Of a stretch of DNA of 11,059 nucleotides, positions 1 through 6,605 are shown piece after piece (positions within the stretch are counted from its first letter, which is position 1; each line of letters opens with the position of its first letter). Below the pieces are notes generated by a model. It saw only the letters and a program-made list of their open reading frames with translations. It ran no database searches and was not told the DNA's origin. The position numbers and the translations under genes are program-made. This stretch comes from Desulfocapsa sp. (GTDB lineage Bacteria; Desulfobacterota; Desulfobulbia; Desulfobulbales; Desulfocapsaceae), in assembly GCA_029935135.1 (NCBI GenBank), contig JAOZKX010000033.1, positions 1-11,059 of the forward strand, given 5' to 3'.

Positions 1-1571
1 TCTCTGGTCTTGTTTTTCAGAGTTATTATGTTGGCAATGGACAATACGCTGCAAGCAAAGTGAACACCGGTCCCGTACTTATAGACAACAATACCATCAC
101 TTCAACAGATAATACTGCCATGTATCTGCTCTATGATGACAGTGCGTATGTAATGTACAACTCTGCCGAACTTGATATTGGCAGCCTGACTGTCACCAAC
201 AACACCGTTAGCGGCGGTTATTACGGGGTTTATATGGAGTTGAACAATTTCGGTGAAGATATGCACGGAAATGCAAAGGCAACAATAGGGTCTGCTGTCA
301 TCTCCGACAATAGTGTCGAGGCCCCTCAGCAGGCACTGTATTTTTACTATGAGTATGTCGGCTATGAAATGAATGATTTCTCAAGTATCACCATGTCACC
401 CTGGAGTGTCAGCAATAATACTCTGTCCAGCAGTAGTTCCACAGCCCTGGATTTATACTATTATGAGTATGAGGTCGCCTCTTATCTGTACGACGACTCC
501 AGTGCCGTCCTACCCGACTGGCTTATCAGCACAAACAAGATAGATACCGGTGGGACCAATACCGGCATCTCCTACTACAGCTATTCCAATCCTGACGATA
601 ACGACCACCGCTCCACAGCCCATTTTGGCCGTTTCCGTATTGACAACAACATCTTTAACGAAGACAAAGATGAGGGCATGGACAGGGCTGTATGGATTTA
701 TATCGAAGATGTCATTGAAGGCGGTTACGGTTCGTCTACTTTCAGCCATGGTGACATCAGTATTACAAACAACGAAATTTATAACACGACAGACACAGCT
801 ATTGACATTGAATATGATGAGCTGGGCTATGAATTTGACAATAACGGCACGGTAAGCATGGGGAATGTAACCATCGCAGACAATCTGATAGACACTGCTA
901 ACAACGGTATTTCCACCTATTATCGTGACCTTGACAGTGAGGCGTCCGGGACCCTCACCCTGGGCACTCTACGCATCAGCGGCAACACCCTCAGTGACAT
1001 CACCGATACGGGCATTGAATTTTATATCAGTGCAACACTCAGTAGTGATACAGCGGCCCTGAAAATAGGTCAAACAAGCATCTCTGGCAACACAGTAACT
1101 GCCACAGCAAGCCCTGCTCCGGAAAGCTCTGGAATCAAAATCAGCAGCCGCATCGCTGAAGGTGTGGTCTTTGCAGCCCCTGAAATCAGCAGTAATACAG
1201 TCACTGGCTTTAGCACCGGCATGGCATTTACTGGTCTCCAGGAGGCAGTCATCAGCTGTAATACGCTGGAGAGCAACAGCGACTCCGGCCTATTTTTCGC
1301 CTCAGATGGCACCTATACTGCCGTCAGCAACACTCTTCTTGCTAACGGCCTGGGACTCAAGGGAGATGCCCTGGCAACGGCCACGGTAACAGCAGTAAAC
1401 AACTGGTGGGGTGATGCTGCCGGACCAGTCGCCTGTGCATCCTGTAACAAGATAGACGCGGGCGGTGCCACGGTAACCTTTGATCCCTGGTTATTTGACC
1501 TCCCCGGTTCCCGCTGCAACAGTTTCCCATGGACCATGTTTATACCGGCAATGACGGGAATGAACCTCTAA
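1..1571 (+). CDS. Secreted right-handed parallel beta-helix protein, 5'-truncated by window
   Basis: The reading frame is open from the first base (first full codon at 3), so the gene starts upstream. The GTG at 60 is probably internal, because the residues before it are already of beta-helix type. About 520 residues are visible, rich in Asn, Asp, Ser, Thr, Gly and Tyr. They carry repeated units of the form Ile/Val-x-x-Asn-x-hydrophobic, typical of the Asn ladders of pectate-lyase-like or NosD-like beta-helices. Counting from the GTG at 60, ladder Asn residues fall at about 11, 48, 84, 120, 159, 197, 238, 275, 309, 344, 379, 401, 424 and 448. An NNWWG...GP motif (447-456) followed by a DPWL segment closes the helix, as in many such proteins. 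The end is a short hydrophobic tail (FPWTMFIPAMTG). Export is inferred from composition; the N terminus is not visible. No catalytic residues are recognisable, so an adhesin, polysaccharide-binding or S-layer-like role is as likely as an enzyme. A bidirectional terminator follows 36 bases after the stop. Confidence 0.85.
   Translation, partial: SGLVFQSYYVGNGQYAASKVNTGPVLIDNNTITSTDNTAMYLLYDDSAYVMYNSAELDIGSLTVTNNTVSGGYYGVYMELNNFGEDMHGNAKATIGSAVISDNSVEAPQQALYFYYEYVGYEMNDFSSITMSPWSVSNNTLSSSSSTALDLYYYEYEVASYLYDDSSAVLPDWLISTNKIDTGGTNTGISYYSYSNPDDNDHRSTAHFGRFRIDNNIFNEDKDEGMDRAVWIYIEDVIEGGYGSSTFSHGDISITNNEIYNTTDTAIDIEYDELGYEFDNNGTVSMGNVTIADNLIDTANNGISTYYRDLDSEASGTLTLGTLRISGNTLSDITDTGIEFYISATLSSDTAALKIGQTSISGNTVTATASPAPESSGIKISSRIAEGVVFAAPEISSNTVTGFSTGMAFTGLQEAVISCNTLESNSDSGLFFASDGTYTAVSNTLLANGLGLKGDALATATVTAVNNWWGDAAGPVACASCNKIDAGGATVTFDPWLFDLPGSRCNSFPWTMFIPAMTGMNL
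81..1412 (+). repeat. Protein-level beta-helix repeat tract with two periods
   Basis: Fourteen degenerate repeats are aligned on the Asn of Ile/Val-x-x-Asn. The first eleven Asn positions are 34-41 residues apart (roughly 102-123 bases), and each unit carries an inserted Tyr/Asp/Glu-rich stretch such as YYEYVGYE or EYDELGYE. From residue 379 (codon at 1194) the spacing drops to 22-24 residues, the usual length of one beta-helix coil, and the acidic/Tyr insert is gone. The repeats are diverged at DNA level, so this is an old repeat and not a recent tandem duplication. Confidence 0.7.
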
Positions 1572-1607
1572 CGCCAAGAGAGAAAGATTTTTTTCCCTTC
1601 AAACAAC

Positions 1608-1648
1608 AAAAAAGGTTGTAGAACTATACAGTTCTGCAACCTTTTTTT
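1608..1648. terminator. Bidirectional intrinsic terminator between convergent genes
   Basis: The left arm is 1608-1625 and the right arm 1630-1647, with a 4-base loop (1626-1629). The 18-position stem is perfect except for one G-T (G-U in RNA) pairing, and has an A run on one side and a T run (1642-1648) on the other. On the plus strand the T run terminates the beta-helix gene. On the minus strand the A run becomes the U tract for the EF-G-like/mog unit ending at 1728. The sequence directly supports a shared terminator. Confidence 0.93.
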
Positions 1649-1727
1649 ATTGCAACTCCCACAGAATGATGAGAATCAAATAAAAGAAACCACTTCTGTG
1701 AACAAATAAACTCTTCCCTGACCTGTT

Positions 1728-2237
1728 TTAGCCAACCCCGCAATCACTGGTCCCCCCCTGAATCTTATCAAGGGCATGGGCCAGGGATGGCAAGAGGACA
1801 GCAATATTTTCCCTCGCTGCCTTTTCACTTCCAGGAAGGTTAATTATCAGGCTGGTCCCGCGAATCCCGGCCATACCACGCGAAAGCACGGCATTTGGCG
1901 TTTTTTTAAGGCTTTCGGCACGCATGGCCTCCGCCATCCCGGGAATTTCTTTTTCAATAACATCCAGCATGGCTTCCGGAGTCACATCTGTTGGTGCAAC
2001 ACCTGTACCGCCAGTTGTTATAATAATGTCAATTTTTTCCACATCGACCCAGGTGATCAGTTTTTCTTTGATCTGACTCACCTGATCAGGGATAATCGCA
2101 TATCCCTTTTCAATATATCCCTGATCTAGAAATGTCTTCACAAGATACGGACCGCTGGTATCTTCTCTTTCACCACGCGAACCCTTATCGCTCATGGTGA
2201 GGACTGCAAAGCTAAAGCGACTGGTATCTATCTTCAT
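1728..2237 (-). CDS. mog: Molybdopterin adenylyltransferase, MogA/MoaB family
   Basis: This 169-residue protein has the MoCF-binding fold. MogA activates molybdopterin by adenylation before molybdate insertion in cytosolic molybdenum-cofactor synthesis. The N terminus has the family-type VLTMSDKGSRGEREDTSG (13-29). The nucleotide-binding motif TTGGTGVAPTDVTPEA is at 74-89 and the SRGMAGIRG...INLPGS region at 119-137. The DVTPEA sequence and the 'EIPGMAEAMR' region favour MogA over MoaB, although the length is nearer to E. coli MoaB. The ATG at 2237 fits the family N terminus, but the upstream sequence is A-rich with no clear Shine-Dalgarno. It lies 14 bases after the EF-G-like stop, so transcription and possibly translation are coupled to that gene. 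A molybdenum-cofactor gene fits an anaerobe using Mo/W oxidoreductases, but no other cofactor gene is in view. The family call is firm; the MogA/MoaB distinction is less so. Confidence 0.92.
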   Translation of the reverse strand: MKIDTSRFSFAVLTMSDKGSRGEREDTSGPYLVKTFLDQGYIEKGYAIIPDQVSQIKEKLITWVDVEKIDIIITTGGTGVAPTDVTPEAMLDVIEKEIPGMAEAMRAESLKKTPNAVLSRGMAGIRGTSLIINLPGSEKAARENIAVLLPSLAHALDKIQGGTSDCGVG

Positions 2238-2251
2238 AGTGATATCTTTTT

Positions 2252-4309
2252 TTATGCCTTTGAGTCGGCAACTATTTTTTCAGCAATCTGTGCCGGAACT
2301 TCCTCGTAGTGAGTAAAAACGGTGCTAAATGTACCAAGGCCTCCTGTCATCGCTGTCAGATCTGTGGCATAACGAAGGACCTCCGCCATGGGAACCTGGG
2401 CAGAGATGATCTCTTTGCCCTGTGCTGAATCCATCCCCATAACCTTTCCGCGTCTGGAGTTCAGATCACCCATCACATCACCGACATGATCCTTGCCAAC
2501 CCTAATTGTCATATCCATATAGGGCTCAAGGAGAACAAGTCCTGCTTCCTCGCTTCCCTTTTTAAAGGCAATTGACCCTGCAATCTTAAAGGCCATCTCT
2601 GAAGAATCAACAGTATGGTAGGATCCGTCAACAAGGACTATTTTCACATCCACAATTGGATACCCAGCGAGAACACCTCTTTCCATGGCTTCAACAATGC
2701 CCTTTTCAACGGCAGGACGATATTGCTGGGGAATAACTCCACCAACAATCTTATCTTCAAATACAAAGCCATCGCCATGGGGTTGAGCAGAAATCTCGAT
2801 GGTACAATCGCCAAACTGACCACGCCCACCACTCTGTTTTTTATGTTTTCCCTGAACCTTTGCACTCCCCTTTATCGTTTCTTTGTAGGGAACCTTGGGC
2901 AGGGCAAGATGCATCTCAGCACCAAACTTTCTTTTGATCCTGGACCCAACAACCTCCAGATGTACCTGCCCAACACCAGAGAGCAATACTTCTCCGGTCT
3001 GCTCCTGTCTGGTCAGCCGCAGGGTGAGATCTTCATCCAGCATTCGGGTAAGGGAGGCAAACAGTTTTTCCTCATCATCCTTACCTCCAGATACGGCATA
3101 GGAAATAACGGGCTCCATCACCTCTGCAGCGTCATAAACAATGGGGGCTGAATGGTCACAGAGCGTATCACCTGTTGTGGTTTCTTTCAGTTTTGCCACC
3201 GCCACAATCATACCGGGACAGGCGGAGTCCACGGCTCGCTGCTCTTTTCCTTCTAAAACATATAACTGACCGTAGCGTTCTTCATTTTCTTTGCTGGCGT
3301 TATAAAATGAGTCCCCGGAAAGAAGACCGGAATAGACCCGAAAGATTGTTAAGCGACCGGCATACTGATCGGCCATGGTCTTAAACACCAATCCGGAAAA
3401 AGGCTCATCCAGTGAAGGTTTGCGTTCAATGGGCTCTCCTGCTGGATCGACACCCATCATAGCGGGCCTCTCTTCCGGTGACGGCAGAATATCATTAATC
3501 AAGTCAAGAATTGAGGATGTGCCGTAATTAGCAGTGGCTGCTCCCACACACACGGGAACGATTGAACCTTCTGCGACTCCAGCCTTTAACCCAAGCTGTA
3601 AATCTTCAGTTGAAAGTTCACCATCTTCCAAGAATTTTTCAATCAGATCATCATCGGTCTCGGCCACATTTTCCATCAGACTTTCACGATACAGGGCAAC
3701 CATATCCTCAAGATCATCAGGGACATCGGTTTCCGTCATCTTTCCGCTTCCCTTCTCATCAAAGAGATAGGCCTTAGCGGAGACAATATCAACCATACCG
3801 CGAAAGTTTTCTTCCTCGCCAATGGGTATCTGAATGACCACTGGGGTCAATGGCAATTGCTCAGAAATCTGATCCAGGGTGCGATCAAAATCAGCCCGTT
3901 CACGATCAAGCTTATTAATCATGATAAGTGAAGGAAGTGATCTCTCTGCTATAAAATCAGCAAACTTAATGGTCTGTCCCTTAACACCAAGAACAGCACC
4001 GATAATAAAAACAGCACTGTCAACGATTTGGGTAGCAACAAAAGATTCGTTTATAAAATTATCATCACCCGGCGTATCAAGAAGAAAGACATCATGCTTA
4101 TCCCAGGTATAATTATGAAAAGAGGTGTTTATACTGACATTGCGCTGGATCTCCTCTTCCTCAAAATCAAGGGCTGAGCTTCCATCATCAACCTTTCCTA
4201 ACCGTTGAATCTTGCCGGCCGTAAACAACATGGCTTCTGCCAGGGAGGTTTTTCCACAACCTCCGTGCCCAATGATTGCGATATTTCTTAATTTACTGAT
4301 ATCCTGCAT
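2252..4309 (-). CDS. EF-G-like translational GTPase (EF-G2-type paralogue)
   Basis: With the start at 4309 the product is 685 residues, close to bacterial EF-G (about 700). That ATG has a strong AAGGAGA site 5 bases upstream and begins MQDISKLRNIAIIGHGG, as expected for the family. The longer reading from 4354 adds an unlikely, unsupported 15-residue leader. All five EF-G domains can be followed. The G domain has P-loop GHGGCGKTS at 14-22, DTPG at 78-81, NKLD at 132-135 and a GAAT G5-like motif at 256-259. Domain II is about 300-385 and domain III about 397-475. Domain IV has tip loop QSGGRGQFG at 492-500, and domain V has LNSRRGKVMG at 616-625. The G3 position after DTPG is Asp82 (DTPGDDNF), whereas canonical EF-G has the catalytic His (DTPGHVDF). 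Switch I is also divergent (QRNVSI for ERGITI). These are marks of the EF-G-like paralogue group, not the fusA of the ribosomal-protein operon; no rpsL, rpsG or tuf is adjacent. The exact role in translocation or ribosome recycling is unknown. Confidence 0.93.
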   Translation of the reverse strand: MQDISKLRNIAIIGHGGCGKTSLAEAMLFTAGKIQRLGKVDDGSSALDFEEEEIQRNVSINTSFHNYTWDKHDVFLLDTPGDDNFINESFVATQIVDSAVFIIGAVLGVKGQTIKFADFIAERSLPSLIMINKLDRERADFDRTLDQISEQLPLTPVVIQIPIGEEENFRGMVDIVSAKAYLFDEKGSGKMTETDVPDDLEDMVALYRESLMENVAETDDDLIEKFLEDGELSTEDLQLGLKAGVAEGSIVPVCVGAATANYGTSSILDLINDILPSPEERPAMMGVDPAGEPIERKPSLDEPFSGLVFKTMADQYAGRLTIFRVYSGLLSGDSFYNASKENEERYGQLYVLEGKEQRAVDSACPGMIVAVAKLKETTTGDTLCDHSAPIVYDAAEVMEPVISYAVSGGKDDEEKLFASLTRMLDEDLTLRLTRQEQTGEVLLSGVGQVHLEVVGSRIKRKFGAEMHLALPKVPYKETIKGSAKVQGKHKKQSGGRGQFGDCTIEISAQPHGDGFVFEDKIVGGVIPQQYRPAVEKGIVEAMERGVLAGYPIVDVKIVLVDGSYHTVDSSEMAFKIAGSIAFKKGSEEAGLVLLEPYMDMTIRVGKDHVGDVMGDLNSRRGKVMGMDSAQGKEIISAQVPMAEVLRYATDLTAMTGGLGTFSTVFTHYEEVPAQIAEKIVADSKA

Positions 4310-4314
4310 ACATG

Positions 4315-4321
4315 TCTCCTT
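4315..4321 (-). promoter_or_regulatory. Shine-Dalgarno site deciding the EF-G-like start
   Basis: On the minus strand AAGGAGA is followed by 5 bases and the ATG at 4309. It is the best ribosome binding site in this unit and argues for the internal ATG over the ATG at 4354. Confidence 0.85.
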
Positions 4322-4420
4322 GAAAAAACTATTATGCCACCACCTTGCCGACAAACTGAAAACGCATCTGCAACAAACGAATGCGAGAAGTTCCAGTTAT
4401 TGATACAATGAACTTCTATT

Positions 4421-4450
4421 CATATATTCAATATATCCCATGAAAGTCAA
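4421..4450 (-). promoter_or_regulatory. Predicted sigma70-type promoter for EF-G-like/mog unit
   Basis: On the minus strand TTGACT (4450-4445) is followed after 18 bases by TATATG (4426-4421), or after 17 bases by ATATAT. This implies transcription starting around 4414 and an untranslated leader of about 100 bases. A 15-bp palindrome with a one-base centre, ATATATT-C-AATATAT on the plus strand (4422-4436), covers most of the -10 box and half of the spacer. It could be an operator or simply AT-rich promoter DNA. Confidence 0.55.
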
Positions 4451-4529
4451 GCGTGTTTCAAGCGGAAGCTGAATTACTCTGCAATACCGCAAAAACTATG
4501 AAGAATAAAAACAAATCCAGCACTTTCAG

Positions 4530-4558
4530 TGGCAAAGCATGGGCAAAAGAAGTATACT
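4530..4558 (+). promoter_or_regulatory. Possible murJ promoter
   Basis: TATACT at 4553-4558 is a good -10 match (5 of 6). The element 17 bases upstream, TGGCAA at 4530-4535, matches the -35 consensus only weakly (3 of 6). A start near 4565 would give a leader of about 90 bases. Confidence 0.3.
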
Positions 4559-4654
4559 CGTAGGGTTTACCTGCAATTTCCAGCAACATTCGCCCCTAAC
4601 TAACGAGCTTCATTGGCAAAATCTTTCTCTTCCTCTTGTCTTATCGGATAAAAT

Positions 4655-6244
4655 GTGAAAAAGAGTGCTCCGCAGAGTGAAAAAATAGCCAAAGCCGCCG
4701 GCACGGTCTCCATTGCTGTCATGTGCAGTCGGGTTTTAGGGCTTGTAAGAGAACAGATCTTTGCTGGATTATTTGGAGCCGGACTGGCCTACGACGCCTT
4801 CGTAGTTGCCTTTCGTATTCCCAATTTATTGCGCGATCTTTTTGCGGAAGGGGCACTCTCAGCCGCGTTTATCACTGTCTTTACTGATTACGGGACCAAC
4901 AAATCAAAAGAAGAAGCGTGGCGACTTGCCTCCAATGTACTTGTTTTTTTTGCGATCCTTCTCTCCCTGCTCAGTCTGCTCGGAATCTTCTTTGCAGAGC
5001 CGCTGGTCAACCTGCTGGCTCCTCACTTCTCTGCAGTTGAAGGAAAAAAAGAACTTACCGTTCTCCTCACCCGGATTATGACTCCTTTTCTTGTGGTCAT
5101 TTCCCTGTCAGCTGTGGTTATGGGTATTTTGAACAGTAAGGGCAAGTTTTTTGTGCCGGCCATGGCATCTGCCTTCTTTAATATGGGCTCAATTGTCGGC
5201 GGTGTAAGCCTGGTCATCATTTTGCCTAAATTTGGCTATCCTGCCATTATGGGCATGGCAATCGGCACCCTTATTGGCGGCACATTGCAGTTCGCCATGC
5301 AGCTTCCGACACTAAAAAAAACCGGCTTTCGCTTTACTCCGCGGCTGCACATCAAAGACCCAGGACTCAAACGCATCATCACCCTGATGATCCCTGCGGT
5401 GATCGGACTGTCCCCCACCCAGATCAATATCTTTATCAACACCAATTTTGCCTCATCCTGCGCCGAAGGATCTGTCTCCTGGCTCAACTATGCCTTTCGC
5501 CTGGTCCAGCTGCCCATTGGACTTTTTGGTGTTGCCCTCTCCATTGCCGCCATGCCTGTGCTGGCAAAACATGCCGCAGAAAAAGATATCAAGGGGATGA
5601 AAGAGACATTCGTCTCCTCACTCACCATGGTTTTCAGCCTGACTATCCCGGCCAGCATCGGCCTGATGCTGCTTGCAGAACCAATCATTCGCATCATTTT
5701 TGAACGAGGTGCATTTACAAGTTATGATACCATTGCCACTGCCAATACGCTGACACTGTATGCAATCGGACTTTTTGCTTACTCCTCCAACAAAATTCTC
5801 GTCCCTGTTTTTTACGCCCTTGAGGATACAAAATACCCCCTTATTGGTTCCTTTCTGGCTGTGGCAGCAAACCTTCTTATCATCAATCTGAGTATCGACT
5901 CCCTGCAACACCTGGCCATTGCCTTTTCAACTTCCTGCTCAATGGTTCTCAACTTTCTGTTCTTAAGTAGTGTTCTTTACTGGAAGACAGAAGGCTATTC
6001 TGTATCATACCTGAGCAAAGGATTGGCTAAAATTGGGGTTGCAGGAAGTGCCATGGCAGCGTTCCTTTTTTTTTCCAGAAACATTCTCCATGACTGGCTG
6101 AATGGCAGCTTTATGCTCCAATGCATGACACTCTTTTTCCTTATCACCGGCGGGGCCGTGCTCTATGCTCTCCTCCTGCAACTGATGGGACTGCAGGAAC
6201 TCACCGGTATAAGCAAACGGATCAGAGCAAAATTCAGGCGATAA
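4655..6244 (+). CDS. murJ: Lipid II flippase MurJ (MviN)
   Basis: The product is 529 residues, close to E. coli MurJ (511), and is hydrophobic throughout in a pattern compatible with 14 membrane helices. MurJ, of the MVF branch of the MOP exporter superfamily, flips lipid-linked peptidoglycan precursor across the inner membrane. Conserved segments are SRVLGLVRE (25-33), YDAFVVAFRIPNLLRDLFAEGALS (46-69), LNYAFRLVQLPIGLFGVAL (277-295) and FERGAF. Arg26, Arg32, Asp47 and Arg60 match the essential E. coli Arg18, Arg24, Asp39 and Arg52 with a constant offset of 8, and Arg282 probably matches Arg270 in the central cavity. All key charged residues are therefore present. The start is GTG at 4655, which puts the first helix at the usual distance. 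No strong Shine-Dalgarno is visible, and an ATG-TGA start-stop overlaps the start codon. The gene stands alone, convergent with the phasin-like gene 30 bases downstream. Confidence 0.96.
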   Translation: MKKSAPQSEKIAKAAGTVSIAVMCSRVLGLVREQIFAGLFGAGLAYDAFVVAFRIPNLLRDLFAEGALSAAFITVFTDYGTNKSKEEAWRLASNVLVFFAILLSLLSLLGIFFAEPLVNLLAPHFSAVEGKKELTVLLTRIMTPFLVVISLSAVVMGILNSKGKFFVPAMASAFFNMGSIVGGVSLVIILPKFGYPAIMGMAIGTLIGGTLQFAMQLPTLKKTGFRFTPRLHIKDPGLKRIITLMIPAVIGLSPTQINIFINTNFASSCAEGSVSWLNYAFRLVQLPIGLFGVALSIAAMPVLAKHAAEKDIKGMKETFVSSLTMVFSLTIPASIGLMLLAEPIIRIIFERGAFTSYDTIATANTLTLYAIGLFAYSSNKILVPVFYALEDTKYPLIGSFLAVAANLLIINLSIDSLQHLAIAFSTSCSMVLNFLFLSSVLYWKTEGYSVSYLSKGLAKIGVAGSAMAAFLFFSRNILHDWLNGSFMLQCMTLFFLITGGAVLYALLLQLMGLQELTGISKRIRAKFRR

Positions 6245-6274
6245 AAGACAGCTGTTGCCAGGCCCAAAAAGCAA

Positions 6275-6580
6275 TTACTCGCTTTTATTCGTCATCTCTT
6301 CACGCAGGGCAGCAACTTCCTGTTTCAGGTTGTCCACCTCACTCTGTTTTGCCAGATCCATCTTTGCCAGAACAGCCTGGACCCGTTCTTCAATCTGTTT
6401 TTTCAACTCTTCCTTAGACTCTTCCGAACGAGCAAGAAGTTCATCCACCAGAGCTCGCCCCTCCTGTTCCGTCATTTTCCCTTTTTCAACAAAGGCCTTG
6501 GCCACTTCTTCAACTTTTTCTTTGGTAAGTGACGCCAGTCCCAGTCCAGTTAACATCGTTTTTTTCACTAAATCAATCAT
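6275..6580 (-). CDS. Phasin-like PHA granule-associated protein (COG3937 type)
   Basis: With the start at 6580 the product is 101 residues. That ATG follows an AAAGGAG site by 6 bases, and the longer frame from 6715 overlaps dus and has no such support. The N terminus (MIDLVKKTMLTGLGLASLTKEKVEEVAKAF, residues 1-30) and the following KGKMTEQEGRALVDELL segment match the small phasin-like family annotated as polyhydroxyalkanoate synthesis regulators. From about residue 50 the sequence is a charged heptad pattern ending in a Leu/Val coiled coil (EVDNLKQEVAALREEM), as expected for an oligomerising, granule- or membrane-surface protein. No signal peptide is present. It is the last gene of the unit, 25 bases after the dus stop. 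The family is widespread in bacteria without known PHA storage, so the granule role is inference; no PHA synthase is in the window. Confidence 0.8.
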   Translation of the reverse strand: MIDLVKKTMLTGLGLASLTKEKVEEVAKAFVEKGKMTEQEGRALVDELLARSEESKEELKKQIEERVQAVLAKMDLAKQSEVDNLKQEVAALREEMTNKSE

Positions 6581-6586
6581 CCTATT

Positions 6587-6593
6587 CTCCTTT
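6587..6593 (-). promoter_or_regulatory. Shine-Dalgarno site deciding the phasin start
   Basis: AAAGGAG on the minus strand lies 6 bases before the ATG at 6580, in the 25-base gap after the dus stop. It fixes the phasin start. Confidence 0.8.
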
Positions 6594-6605
6594 TTTTCAC
6601 GGGTT

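Larger units (their letters stand above)
4310..4654. other. Divergent intergenic region, EF-G-like / murJ
   Basis: These 345 bases separate two divergently read genes. The left part holds the EF-G-like ribosome binding site, leader and promoter. The right part (about 4451-4654) holds a possible murJ promoter. I see no tRNA, riboswitch-like fold, strong hairpin or credible small gene. The sequence is A/T-rich and without obvious codon structure. Confidence 0.6.

Noticed and set aside
2615..3151. 178-codon open frame on the plus strand inside the EF-G-like gene
   Set aside because: It lies wholly antisense to a strongly conserved gene, has no family-like features and no ribosome binding site. 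It is a shadow of the EF-G-like codon pattern.
4310..4354. Longer EF-G-like start at 4354
   Set aside because: The extra 15 residues are unlike the family N terminus, while the ATG at 4309 has a strong AAGGAGA site at correct spacing.
4530..4545. TGGCA element considered as a sigma54 -24 box upstream of murJ
   Set aside because: There is no TTGC at the -12 spacing, and murJ is a housekeeping gene.
6241..6288. Possible hairpin terminators between murJ and the phasin-like gene
   Set aside because: Two alternative weak A/T-rich stems (ATAAAAG/CTTTTAT and AAAAGC/GCTTTT) overlap the stop codons. They are too weak and mutually exclusive to call.
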